A stretch of 64,000 nucleotides of DNA, from the NCBI GenBank assembly GCA_033060915.1, contig CM065387.1, forward strand, positions 32,980,001 through 33,044,000, given 5' to 3'. Under the pieces are notes generated by a model. It ran no database searches. It was given only the letters and a program-made list of their open reading frames with translations, and had not been told where the DNA came from. Source of the DNA: Euryodendron excelsum. Taxonomy: Eukaryota; Streptophyta; Magnoliopsida; Ericales; Pentaphylacaceae. Of this stretch, positions 1 through 10,631 are shown piece after piece (positions within the stretch are counted from its first letter, which is position 1; each line of letters starts with the position of its first letter). The translations under genes were made by a program, and so were the position numbers.

Positions 1-871
1 CTGGTGCCTCGCGCCAAGTTTCACACTCCCCGGACCCTTCCTCGCCATTTTGGTACCCCAACGGCCAATTTTGCCTTCTCCCGAGTACCTAAGTTTCGGA
101 ATTTCAAAACTTTGCATAACTTTTAAACCAGGAAACCGATTGACGTGCCGTCAACTCCCACACATCACTCGTGTCACACTGGTATCTCTTGCTAAGTTTC
201 GCACTCCCCGGAGCCTTTCTCACCATTTCAGTACCCCAATGGCCGAGTTGGCTTAGCTCTAAAAACATAAGTTTCGGAATTCTAAATTTTACATAACTTT
301 CAAATTGGGAAATCGATTGACGTGCCGTCAACTCCCATACGTCACTCGTGTCACACCGGTGCCTCTTGCTAAGTTTTGCACTCCTCGGAGCCTTTCTCGC
401 CATTTCGGTACCCCAATAGCCGAGTTGGCCTAACTCTAAAAACATAAGTTCCAGAATTTCGAAACTTTGCATAACTTCCAAACCGGGAAACCGATTGACG
501 TGCCGTCAACTCCCACACGTCACTTGTGTCACACCGGTGCCTCTTGCTAAGTTTCGCACTCCCCGGAGCCTTTCTTGCCATTTCGGTACCCCAATGGCTG
601 AGTTGGCCTAACTCCAAAAATATAAGTTTTGAAATTTTGAATCATTGCATAACTTCCAAACCGAGAAACCGATTGATGTGCCGTTAACTCCCACATGTCA
701 CTCGTGTCACACTGGTGCCTCTTGCTAAGTTTCGCACTCCCTAGAGCCTTTCTTGCCATTTCGGTACCCCAACGGCCGAGTTGGCCTAACTCCTAAAACC
801 TAAGTTCTGAAATTTCAAAACTTTGCATAACTTCCAAACCAGGAAACCGATTGATGTGCCGTCAACTCCCA
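1..871. repeat. Satellite array, 178-bp monomer (five partial or complete copies)
   Basis: The motif GATTGACGTGCCGTCAACTC recurs at 138, 315, 493, 671 and 849, with spacings of 177-178 bp, and the whole interval aligns to itself at that period. Copies differ by scattered substitutions. The array enters the window already in progress and stops abruptly near 871, inside the monomer. A monomer of about 180 bp is typical of plant centromeric or pericentromeric satellites, but nothing here proves a centromeric location. The apparent reading frames across it are by-products of the repeat. Confidence 0.93.
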
Positions 872-973
872 TAAACACGGGATACCAGAAATAACCATAA
901 TATTTGATTACATCAACAAATGTTCGACAACTTTCTAAAAATGTACCTAATACAAATTCCATACCCCCAAGTA

Positions 974-3353
974 CTATACATGACCACCTGTACCACATGG
1001 GGGTGGCCTCCTATCTCGTCTCGACTTACGGGTAAAGACCCGTGTGATACTACATAGTCTCGACTAAGATGGCTTTGCCTGGGTGATCTGTGAAACGCCC
1101 TGAGGTGTATGCTAATGTGGGTCAATGGTAAGGACTACGTCAACTGGATCAATGGGAGGCCTACTACTGACTTGAGTGAGCTGAGATGACCTATCTACCT
1201 ATGACGGTGGTATGGGATATGTAGTCTCGGATGGTATAGTAGATGGAACGTGACCCTGGGTGTCCATGAAAGGTGTCTCTATACGGTGCCCTTCAGCCAA
1301 CAATGGATCCAAAGGTGCATGAAATCCCATATCGTCTCTGACGGGCGAGGAACCAGATCGTTGGTCATAAAAAAAACAGGGAAAACGTCGTGGCGGGGTG
1401 CGGTGCGATGAGGTCTCACCTTGCAACTGGTCGCATATGATGATGCGGGTACATATCGAGGGTCACTGTGATATGTATATGCTGGCATACTCGGTGTGAC
1501 ATGGGATATAGGTGTTTGGATCGAGGCCGGCTGGGCAACTGAGGGCTGGGCCTGCGAAATTGAGGGCTGGGCCTGCGAAATGCGCTGTAGCTCACGTAAT
1601 ATCTCTAGTGACTTGGTACACAAGTCATGCGCCTTATACATGTCCTCTAGTGCCGGATCAGTCCCAAACCCATATATAGCACGATTTATAAGATGATGCA
1701 CGGTCGTGAAATGACGAGTCTGCAAAATAAAGCATAATTTTTATCTCCCTTTACCAATTTATATTTGCTTTGAAAAACCATATTACGTAAAAGACTACTA
1801 ACCGCAATCTCTACCGTAGACCCGACCTCTAGGTAGCCTCGATCCGGGCAGTGAGCTGGATTACCCACTAATGGGCGTGTGATATGGTGATACCATTGCA
1901 TATATGGATCATCATATCACATGTCTCCAGTAGTAGGAACCCCAACTACAATATGATCGCGGCGCTGCTGCCATCGCTATATGTACTGTATATGATACTC
2001 CCTCCAATTGGTGTTATGTTTCCCACGCCCATCTAAACCATATAAGTCAGGAGATGTGTTATGAGCTTGTGGAATGACCTGTCTGAAATCAAACTGTCGG
2101 CATACACGATCAGGCAGACGTCGCTCTATGGCCTCGAAGCACAATAATGGGGATCAAGTCAGCCAGATATCGCTCCCAGCTCGACAATAATCTGGAAGTG
2201 AATCCATGATAGCATCATATGGCCTCCATATGAACTACAAACATATAAAAATGTGGTACCCATTACTAATTCAAATATATGAACCAAAAAACCCGAAAAA
2301 AAATCCATGTAGTATTCATACCTCATCCGGCCTCAAGCGGTCCAACTGATCGCGATATACACGGACAACATGGGTCGACACTATATCTGTATGATATCTC
2401 GATCTCCATCTGACAGATATGTGGACATAATATCAAAACTATGTTTAATGACTAAAGATATAAAGGTAAACATAAATAATTGATTGGTACATACCTAGCT
2501 TCCCACTGGCAACTGGGTAACTGTACCCTATCTATATGTAAGGGCTACTGGCCATCAGTAGGCTGATCTCTACGACTAGGGCACATGGGTGGGAATCTCT
2601 CCTAAATCCATACCTGAATAAAGTTCAATGTTAACACAAATAGTAAATGCAATAAAAATAAAATAACACGACATTCTGGAGATAGTGCAATGTTATTGAA
2701 CCTGTAACAAAAGTAGTGCGCCCGCTATCTGCTTTCTGTCTAGCTTCGTCGCCCAGCATATAAACCTATAAAGCATAGCTAATGTGGCACTGCCCCAGCT
2801 ATATCTCCCTGCCGCGTCTAAGTCCTCCAGAAATGAGAGGTATGACAGTCTCATAAGAGTTTGGGATAAATCTGACATTAGCACCCCCCCAATCAGGCGA
2901 AGTATGTATGCATGTGCGTGCCGCTATACAGTAACGTCATCAGCTCTAGCTGGAAGGGCCTGGAAAGTGTCACGAAGCCATGTAATTTGAACGTGCCCCT
3001 TATCTAATTGCTCTGGGGGTGGGGCCACACCTAACAACTGGACACACAGGTCCTGTCACTCCTGCACAGTAGTCCAATCCTCCTGTCGGATGATAGGCTT
3101 GCCATCGACAGGTAGTCCTAATAGAATAGAAATGTTCTGCAAAGTGATACTAGCCTCCCCGATAGTCAGATGGAAGGCATGGGTCTCCTGTCGCCAACGC
3201 TCTACTAACGCCGTGATCAAGTGATGGTCCAACCAGATCATCCCAACTAGGAAGATACCGTAGAACCCAACATGTAGTACATACCGCAAAATACGTGGGT
3301 GTAGCACATCGTATAAATGACTGGCGGCGTGTTTGCATTTAAGAGGATCTGTA
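974..3353 (-). pseudogene. Plant mobile domain (PMD, MAIN-like) gene, broken by stops
   Basis: The translated minus strand gives the PMD hallmarks in order. At 3310-3059 there is an HPRILRYV..GFYG start, then LDHHLITALVERWR, ETHAFHL and LLGLPVDGKP. At 2900-2700 there is FLEDLDAAGRYSWGSA followed by a run of leucines. Near 2370-2330 there is THVVRVYRDQLDRLRPDE. At 2235-1860 there are WRPYDAIMDSLPDYCRAGSD, DDPYMQWYHHITRP and neighbours. The C-terminal RRPPPCGTGGH lies at 980-1012, followed by a stop at 974-976. Introns are inferred where the frame leaves GT and re-enters after AG, for example an acceptor near 2615. In-frame stops include TGA at 3056-3058 and TAG at 2924-2926, with further TAG codons downstream. 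PMD proteins of the host (MAIN, MAIL1) act in the nucleus on genome stability and silencing. This copy is a dead transposon gene. An N-terminal exon may be missing. Confidence 0.82.
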
Positions 3354-3812
3354 CCCTACATCATTAATTGGAATGGCATTAGTACACACATGCCATCCCA
3401 TAAAATATATGCATAAATATAAAACATATTATAATTACGCATAACCCATGGTCCCATATCCAACTCGATCGACAATGGGCCTATAACGTCAGCACAATAC
3501 GATTGATAGGTCTAGGAAGAGCTGTAGCTGTATCCATAAGATTTGCAATTGACACGTAACATATGGGATGAAAATAGTAATAAAATAAATGATGTCAGTG
3601 ATAGGACCAAAACCTCAAAGACCTATGAATATAACATCTATGCATGTGAATGATGTGACAAAACCCTGAAAAAGCTATCAATGAAATACAAATAAGCCTT
3701 ATAATTAATACGAGTAAGTTCAAATATACGATTAATCACAACTAACCATTATCTTAAATAGAAATACAAATTGTTCTTTACTAGCTAGCTAATTGTTCTT
3801 CCAATACATAAC
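3354..3812. other. Spacer between PMD gene and transposase relics
   Basis: AT-rich sequence without a recognisable gene. It lies between the 3' end of the transposase frame and the first recognisable PMD exon. It could hold the transposase 3' UTR and the PMD promoter or first intron. I see no clear TATA box or polyadenylation signal. Confidence 0.4.
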
Positions 3813-4190
3813 TCAGGAGGTCCGGTTTGGACATTTACGCCTATCATGGCCTTGTTGTTTACAAATATCGCAATTATTGAATTGTCGTCTCCTAGAGATG
3901 TCCATCTCATTCTGGATTCGTTTGTTTTTTGGACGCCCAGGCGTAGCTTCTCGTCGATGGGTCGGATCTAGAATGAGCTTAGGACCATCGTATGAAGCCC
4001 AATAATGCTCATGCACCATCGGTTGGAAACTCGATTCGTACACATGAGCAAAAACGTCGAGATTATATTGAGGAGCAATTAAGTCCCATGGTTGTCTTCC
4101 TGTTTTCGCACAAACTGCCAACATGTGTGAACAAGGATAATGGTAGATGACCCGTTTTCCGCAGTCATACGACGGAGGATTCAAAGTCAC
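3813..4190 (-). pseudogene. MULE transposase C-terminus: SWIM-like and zinc-knuckle region
   Basis: This frame of about 125 residues starts near a decayed SWIM zinc-finger half (YPCSHMLAVC, keeping C-x-H). It continues with the typical MULE tail (FQPMVHEHYW, then a P/R/K-rich linker GRPKNKRI). It ends with a complete CCHC zinc knuckle, C-x2-C-x4-H-x4-C, read as CDICKQQGHDRRKC. It lies in a different frame from the catalytic core at 4775-5110, so an intron or frameshift separates them. The knuckle would bind nucleic acid in a live protein. Confidence 0.78.
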
Positions 4191-4199
4191 CAGATGTCT

Positions 4200-5480
4200 G
4201 TTATTCCCTTTCGTGCCTACTGGGTTTGTAATAACCTCAGCGGAACCCTGAGCCTTGCATTTGGAATATAATCACTTCATAGTTGTAACAGAGATTGACA
4301 CTTCTACAAATCTATCAATAAACGGTGTGAATTAAAAACATTGTATAAATTTGTGACATTACCAATTAAAAACATTAATGCGATGCATCACCGATCGAGC
4401 TTGATAAGATTCTATCTTCTTTTGCACTTTCGATGTGTACCTCAACCCCTTCTCTACGGCACGATCAATTTTGTACTCATTTCTGGGTGAAAGTTGCCAC
4501 CAAACGGTAGAAAGTAACCTGAACACATGCGGTTATAGGTAAGTCTCATGCACCTCTTAAGACATTATTATAGCACTCTGAATCGTTGGTGGTTATAACT
4601 CCCCAACGATAACCTCCGTCATGCGCCAATGTTTACTTCCTGGGGTTCTCGTTGCACAGGTCACGAAATGCTTTTGCCGCCGACTCCGTTTGTAAATTTT
4701 TAATCTCATCCATTACCTCATCGAACTTGCGCACCTGATGGGTAGTTCCAGCTTTCCATATAAAATCCTTAACTTTAGCGTTGTTGAACTTTTTTTTGGT
4801 AATTACTTCTAAAGTGCCTAAGACAATATCGATGGACTCCAGCTGGTTGCCCGTCTTGTGGACTTTCCCAATAATCTTTTACTGCACTCAATATGGCTGC
4901 ATGCCGATCAGAAATTAATGTGATCCCCTCTTTCCATGGCACAATAAGATGCCTGACATGGTAGATAAACCATGACCAATCACGATAGTTTTCCGATTCA
5001 ACTACTGCGAAAACTAGAGGGAAAATGTTGTTGGCAACAGTTTTGGCCACATCAATTAACAACACTCCTATATATTTCCCATAAAGGCGGGTACCATCAA
5101 TACAAATCACTGGAGGGCAGTGGTTGAAACATTTAATGCAGGACTGGAATGCCAGAAAATTCTGTCAAGCGCAACATCGGCAGACTTTCCAATGTCACGT
5201 GTTTTCAAAACCACAACTATGCCCGGGGTCATGAACTACAACGTTCTCATGTACCTTGGTAACTTTTCATAGGACTGATCCCAATCCCCAAAAACCATCG
5301 CAATGGCCTTTGTTCTTCCAAGCCAAGCTTTTTTGTATGAGACTGTAAAATCAACACTAGTTTTTATACTCTCGATTATGGAAGCTATCTTCTATCTAGG
5401 GTCTTCTTGTACTTCACAATAAAATAAATATTCAATCTTTATATTCATATGAGCAATACTGCATAATATCCAAACATCTT
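4200..5480 (-). pseudogene. MULE transposase catalytic core (DDE), frameshifted
   Basis: The MULE domain is clear on the minus strand. Near 5100 there is ICIDGTRLYGKY with the first catalytic Asp, near 4905 ISDRHAAIL with the second Asp, near 4815 the C-x2-H motif (CLRHF), and near 4575 NDSECYNNVLRGA, which supplies the expected Glu. Upstream, at about 5400-5250, the frame reads SYKKAWLGRTKAIA and DWDQSYEKLPRYM, the usual linker before the core. The clean stretch is 4775-5110. Beyond it the frame breaks repeatedly, including a stop at the end of the NENPRK segment. The region between 5110 and 5160 also contains a stop just before the core. In life this enzyme cuts and joins element ends. This copy cannot be translated through. 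Confidence 0.85.
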
Positions 5481-5489
5481 ACTTTTAAT

Positions 5490-5930
5490 TTAGAATTTAT
5501 AAGAACTTACCGCAACTTGTGTCTTAATCACATGTGCAATGAATGTCGAATTAAGGTTGCGGTGATCCATATTCTCCATCCCATGTAAACAAGTATGAGG
5601 CCCAGGGTATTGCGTGATTTCAAACAAAGTATGCTTCTTCTTTAAATAGGCACGCTGTTTCCATGGGCAATTGTGACTGCACTTGGTGCTCCAAACCTCT
5701 TTATTTGTTTCTACAACATAATAATGTTTGTTCCTTTTCACATGATACCAATCACATGCATGGATCACTGCATCCTTATCTCTGAAAACCATCCCTTTTA
5801 CAAACTCTAGATTAGTATATGACCATGTTAGATCGCAATGGTATAAGTCATGACCAACTGCGGAATCATCTACCCCATCCAAGTTCGTAAAAAAGGGCAT
5901 CGGATTGTCATTCAATTCAGGAAGGTTCAC
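5490..5930 (-). pseudogene. MULE transposase N-terminal DNA-binding domain
   Basis: This is 146 open codons with the DBD_Tnp_Mut pattern: GMVFRDKDAVIHACDWYHVK, then W-x2-KC..NCPWKQRA and the end GPHTCLHG, which makes the conserved C/C/H set. It is followed by a splice donor-like GGTAAGTTCT near 5508, consistent with an intron up to about 5410. Just upstream (6091-5975) the other frame reads an acidic linker, MDPVERLVGLDEIARG and DEDEDVDV. It runs into a TGA and shifts frame near 5975-5985, so a frameshift separates this domain from the N-terminus. Confidence 0.83.
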
Positions 5931-6382
5931 TTGTTCTTGCCCATTGTCATTAGAGTCGTCATTTTCATCATTTCTCAGTAAACATCAACATCTTCCTCTG
6001 ATTGATCGGATTGAACAACATCTACATCTTCATCTTCATCTATCCCTCTAGCAATCTCATCAAGGCCCACAAGTCGTTCTACGGGATCCATACTTGCACT
6101 GGGACCTACCGCCTCTATGCACCCCTTTGGCCTGAAGCATATTATGAGTGATATGTGGGTGGACTGTTAAAGTCATGCAATTGTTCAACATTACTCCGAC
6201 CCTGTGAGTAATCATCGTATGGGGTGAAAATGTTAGACATTGGTTGGCCCGGCACATCCTCTCTGATTGTGCTTCAACTACTCTACCCAACTATAAGCAT
6301 TCTAGTAAATGTCCCCATGGCAGATGCATCACCTCTCCCTACCAAGATTTCACCGTAGGACTGGACATCTCCCCAATTAAAA

Positions 6383-6751
6383 TCAGGATGATTGTGATTG
6401 GTGGTCATTGTAGATGTCTTTCTCAATGTACATTTCAACACAATACATGTCAGGATATCTCAAAGGGAGATTTAACACAGTTTGCAATGTCTCGTCGTCA
6501 TTGACCGACAACTTCTTATATATCCATACTTCTCCATTTCGTCTAACAGAGTATCTACATATGAACTTTATGTTTACATGTTCTCCATACGCATCCATCT
6601 TAGGAATGATCATGTCTCGTAACCCACCAAGTGAGGTCCCCAGTTCTACATTATAACATCCACTAGCCTCTACATCATAGGCTATCCCGTCTCGGTGATC
6701 TCGTACTATCTTCCCCCCCTCCCCCCAATAAAACAGTACCATTGTTGTCAT
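6383..6751 (-). pseudogene. MULE transposase N-terminal (PB1-like) exon
   Basis: This is 122 open codons starting with a good ATG (MTTMVLFYWGEGGKIVRD). It follows the usual opening of mudrA-type proteins: a short beta-strand-rich region, then GCYNVELGTSLGGLRDMIIP and FICRYSVRRNGEVW. It has the same strand and the same frame as the acidic linker at 6091-5990. Between 6383 and 6091 the frame has stops, so either an intron or decay intervenes. This is probably the original translation start of the transposase. Confidence 0.72.
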
Positions 6752-6790
6752 TACTTACCTGTGCTTACCATTAAACAAATAATAACAACA

Positions 6791-7560
6791 TTCAAATGGG
6801 AGACATTTTGAGAAATAACTGGTTGACGAACCCAAATAAATATATGGATATGTATTTTGATTTTTTGGGTACGAGCGTGATCACTGACCATCTTCTTCTA
6901 AAGTCATTTTCTTTTTTTAAATTTTTTCTAAGCATTATAGGCTAATCATGCTTAGTTGCAAAGGTAAGTCTGTTGTGTATCTATCCTCTATAGTGCAACT
7001 ATTATAGACTAGAGGGTGGGGCAAACAAACTCTTTTCAATTTTTTAAAGTTTGGAGGAGGTATGAACATAGAGAAATCTGAACATTTTGGTATGTCTAAT
7101 TTTCCCCAGTTTTTGAAGAGGATAGGTTTTTTTTCACTATTACTGTAATAAATTAATGTGTAAAAGTTCTTCTTCTTCTTTTTTTTCATAAATTGCACTA
7201 ATTTGAACAGCATTACCTAACTTTTAATTGATTCAGACATGAATTGAAGATCTCCCTTTATATATTAGAAAAGCTAAATAATTTTTCTACATTCTTGTGT
7301 TTGCTTTTTAGTAGCTTGGGAGAGAAGAGGGAAAAGTTCTGATGAAATAAAAGTTAAATTCTAAGAAAAGTCCATTTTTACTTTCTTTTCATTTCTCCCC
7401 CTTTCCTTTTCAATCATTTTTCTTTCGCTTTTCTTTAGATTTCAAACAATAGACAATAATTTTCCAATCATTGATAACTGAGTGAATAAAAGAAATATAC
7501 ATACATTGATAAATGCATTAAATGGCAAGACAAAAAATTGACCTTCCTTCGTGAATTTCG
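6791..7560. other. AT-rich spacer, no gene seen
   Basis: The stretch has pyrimidine runs (about 6900-6930, 7165-7190) and an open minus-strand frame at 6935-7213 made of lysine-rich low-complexity sequence with no family resemblance. I see nothing functional. Confidence 0.5.
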
Positions 7561-7576
7561 TGAGAGCGTAACTGAA

Positions 7577-7652
7577 CATGAGAGAGAGAGATCAGAGAGT
7601 GAGGCGTGAGAGAGAGAGAGGCTGGAGAGTGAGTGAGGCGTGAGAGACAGAG
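7577..7652. repeat. GA-rich imperfect microsatellite
   Basis: Interrupted GAGAGA runs separated by GTGAGGCGTGAGAGA-type blocks. The block GTGAGGCGTGAGAGA occurs twice, near 7600 and 7631, so a short duplication is layered on the GA tract. Confidence 0.75.
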
Positions 7653-7761
7653 AGAGCTACGAGACACAGATGTGAACCAGAGTGAACGACACTAAGAACG
7701 AGTAATAGTTTTATTTTTAATGAAATCGCCAATTGAATTAGCGATTTTAATGAAACCGCTA

Positions 7762-7985
7762 ATTAGGTAGTGTTTTAACTGAGGTGAGTTCATCACTAAT
7801 TGAATTGGCGTATACCAAGTCAAAAAATGCCAATTGAATTAACGATTTTAATAAAAATGTTAATTCTGCTAATTTAATTAACAATTTTATTAAAATTATT
7901 AATTCAATTAGCATTTTTTGACTTGGTATACGTTAATTCAATTAGTGATAAACTCGCACGAGTTAAATCACTACCCAATTATAGA
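7762..7985. mobile_element. Long imperfect palindrome, possible foldback element or MITE
   Basis: The left arm (about 7762-7860) contains AATTAGGTAGTG, then ATCACTAATTGAATTGGCG and TATACCAAGTCAAAAAATGC. The right arm (about 7870-7985) contains the reverse complement of each in reverse order: GCATTTTTTGACTTGGTATA, then AATTCAATTAGTGAT, then CACTACCCAATT. Arms of about 100 bp with a tiny loop would extrude as a hairpin. The motif AATTAGCGATTTTAATGAAA also repeats just outside the left arm. There is no coding capacity. A short non-autonomous element is the simplest reading, but no target-site duplication is clear. Confidence 0.7.
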
Positions 7986-10085
7986 ATTAAATTTCAAATA
8001 GATCTAGATCTGTGTCAGGAAACTCACCCTCTCTTTCGCATAGCAGCAACCTCTGCTGTTTCTCTTTTCTTTCAACATAGCTCCACTCTAAACGACCTCT
8101 TCCTCTCCTTGTTTTCGTTTCTTTCGCCACTACCCCAGTCACCACCACCTTCATCTTCCCTCGCTCCGGCCACTCACTTCTCACAGAGCCAACTCTTATC
8201 ACTCTAGAAACCATCTCCCTCTCCACCACTGTGGCTGCATCACCATATCCATCATCACCTCCTTCTCTTTCTGCTTCTTTTTCTTCTATTTCTTCTTTCC
8301 TCTTTCTACACTCTGCTCACTGAGAATCACCCTCTTAAACACTCACCTCTTTAAAACAACCTCATACCCAACATCACCCACCACCGTGCACATAAATGGC
8401 AGCAACTCACTGTCTCTCTACATAATCATTGTACATCTCTCTCTATTTTCAAGGGTACACTACTGTCTCCCTCACCAATTTCTGTTCTAATAATCTCACA
8501 TTTTGTTTGCGTGTGTATAGATATGTGCAAGCATATATTAGTTGAGAATCTAAAGCCAAAAAATTTAGAAGGAAACATAGGAAAGAGAGATTTTCCCCTA
8601 TCGAACTCAAAATGCAGCACCACGTTTGCCTCTTCAAGTCTGGTAAGCTAATGGTCATTAATCTATTGTGTGTACATTTATGTATTTGTATATGTTCTTG
8701 GAGGTGTAGGTTGCCACAAGTGTTTATGGTTTGTTGGATAGTGTTCAATGTAGGCCCCAAAGGATATGTACTCCAGTTGTTTGAAGAAAGTCCTCTGAGA
8801 AACAAGAATTGCAGTCAGTTAATTTTCGTTTTCTTTCTTCATTATTTTAGCAAAACTTTTATCTTTAGGAGTCACCCATCTGCTTAGATTTTGAACTTCT
8901 GACAGTGATAATCAACGAGGTAAGCTACAAAAGCACTTACTTCATAATCGGGAGGTTCCCTCAACAAAAGCACTCATATTGATGTGCTGATTTTTTTTAT
9001 TCTTGAGAAGGCATCTTAGGCATTGAACATAATTGGGAGGTTCTTGATATCTAATGTATACTATAGAAATTTTAGTTGTAGGGTAGGTCACATTATGACA
9101 TCTTATTGCCACGGAGGAGGAGCTAAATGTCAAAAATGATTCATCTTGCTGGCAAATTTTGGACTTGAGGTTGTTTCATTGTAATATTCGGGGTTTGAGC
9201 TATTTTAAACATAAGGCCATTATGAATTAAGTTTCTACACCTTGAAGAATGCAATTGGAGTGCCATTTACATACAAATCTTTTGCTCCTCGCATCTGAAA
9301 TTGAAGGTATTTGGATTTCAATAAAATTTGGTGGTGTAAAGGAACAAAGATTAGACTTTAAAGTAAGATCTTTAAGAACTTAAATACCTGAATGTATTTC
9401 TTATAATCTAATTTTACTGCCATTGTTGAGGGTTTACTAGAATTTGCTCATTACCTGCTTTAATCAGACAGTTATGTTATTAATTCCTGCACTCTCAATC
9501 AAAGCCTTGCATTTGTTGTAAGAAATAGGTAGTTTTGTATTTTGAGGTTTGAAGACTTTTGCTTTGGTTGATTTAGGAAAGTATTTGCTCCAAATTTGAC
9601 TGGGTTGTCTTTTTTTTAATTTTGTTTTATTTACATTTGTGTAATAGGCCCACATTAGAGAGCCAAGCAGAGGGAGCAGATTTGAGGCTATGGGTAATAA
9701 ACTGGTCTTAGTGTGCACAGTGTTGGCTTCAGATTTTGTTATATCTGTGGCTGTTGTTTATGTTGCTACTAATGTATGGGTGTGTTGGAAATTCACAATT
9801 TCAGAACACCCGTACATTAGCAGCAACCATTTGTTTGAAATTTCTACACTTCTTATATTTATTATATGTTCAATTTGGTTTATTCATGAATTCAATCAAC
9901 TCTGCTATTTGGTTTAATAGTATTTACTCTTATAACTTTTCATTTAGTTACTTAAGCAGAGTGAGATATGCTCAGTCATTTGTTGTGCAAAGTGACTCTT
10001 GAATTCAATTTTTGTATTTGGAAAATTATTGAACTCCTTTTTTTGTAAAGAATTTGAAAATCAATTCAGAATCTAATCTTATTTA
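7986..10085. other. Low-copy-looking DNA without a recognised gene
   Basis: 8020-8480 is pyrimidine-rich and reads as Ser/Pro/Leu low complexity on the plus strand. It resembles a 5' UTR or leader more than a protein. A short frame MQHHVCLFKS at 8612 runs into a GT, but no continuation could be identified. 8900-10085 holds only short frames. It could be intron or UTR of a decayed gene that includes the invertase-like exon at 10.1 kb. That link is a guess. Confidence 0.4.
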
Positions 10086-10089
10086 ATTG

Positions 10090-10264
10090 TCTAGATGATG
10101 TTTTCAGACTCATCCGATGGTTGCAGAGGCTTTTTGAAAATTTGTTTGTCTACTTTAGCTGTCAACCAATTGGGACAATTGCTGCATTAGTTAGCCTTGA
10201 AGAAAAACTTAACTATGATCTGGTGAAGCCCCAGTTACCGTACAACAATGTTGGCCACAAGTAA
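10090..10264 (+). pseudogene. Possible neutral/alkaline invertase (GH100) exon relic
   Basis: One plus-strand frame reads RLFENLFVYFSCQPIGTIAA, then LVSLEEKLNYDLV, before a TAA at 10262-10264. The two conserved blocks, (Q/N)P(V/I)GTIAA and LNYDxV with about ten residues between, match the N-terminal catalytic-domain signature of plant alkaline/neutral invertases as I remember that family. Those enzymes hydrolyse sucrose in the cytosol, plastid or mitochondrion. The following FxRDF block is absent, because the frame diverges straight after LNYDLV. An AG acceptor (TTTTCAG) precedes the segment. No other invertase exon was recognised nearby, so this is at best an isolated, broken exon or retro-fragment. 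Confidence 0.38.
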
Positions 10265-10502
10265 CTTTAGTGTTATTTGCTTCACAATGGATTCTGTAAG
10301 TCGAAGTTACTACAAGCCTCATATTTTAATTTCTTGCACCTTGCCATTGTAAGATTAAGTTGGTCTTGTTGAGGAGAAACTAAAGAGTTTTTTTTCTTGA
10401 TCCTTTGTTGCTTATTCATACCTTAAATTATGTTTTTATTTTGAGATAGTTTACTTTGTTTCCATGTACAAAAGAGTTGCTGCTTTGCACCATGTTGTTG
10501 AT

Positions 10503-10570
10503 GTTGATAAGAGCATATATAAAATACTGGTTTCTTAAATTTGTCGATAAGAGCATATATAAAATACTGT
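10503..10570. repeat. Short direct duplication
   Basis: The block GATAAGAGCATATATAAAAT followed by ACTG occurs twice, near 10507 and 10547, about 40 bp apart. It is a small tandem duplication in non-coding DNA. Confidence 0.8.
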
Positions 10571-10631
10571 TCTTGCTGTAACCCGTGAACTACTTCGACA
10601 ATTGTTTTCCTCTCCTTTTTTTTTTTTTTTG

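Larger units (their letters stand above)
872..6790 (-). mobile_element. Degenerate Mutator-like element (MULE) with mudrA-type transposase and PMD gene
   Basis: Two transposon gene relics lie on the minus strand in one direction: a mudrA-like transposase (6751 to 3813) followed by a plant mobile domain gene (about 3350 to 974). The left end abuts a satellite array at 871/872. The right limit is uncertain, because nothing after 6790 looks like the element. I looked for long terminal inverted repeats by comparing 872-1000 with 6750-6950 and saw none, so this may be a non-TIR MULE or its ends may be eroded. PMD sequences are known from MULEs and from Ty3-gypsy elements, so the pairing fits established knowledge. 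Confidence 0.75.

Noticed and set aside
104..759. Overlapping minus-strand frames of 70-125 codons in the first kilobase
   Set aside because: They repeat one another every 178 bp and only reflect the satellite monomer being open in one frame.
1..871. A CENP-B-box-like match in the satellite (AAACCGGGAA)
   Set aside because: Only the CGGG half fits. The required TTCG half at the correct spacing is absent.
872..1000. Terminal inverted repeat of the Mutator-like element (GGGATACCAGAAATAACC at 879)
   Set aside because: No reverse-complement partner was found near 6750-6950.
1199..1725. Independent gene on the minus strand near 1.2-1.7 kb
   Set aside because: It continues the PMD gene C-terminal region and is followed by its typical PPPCGTG ending.
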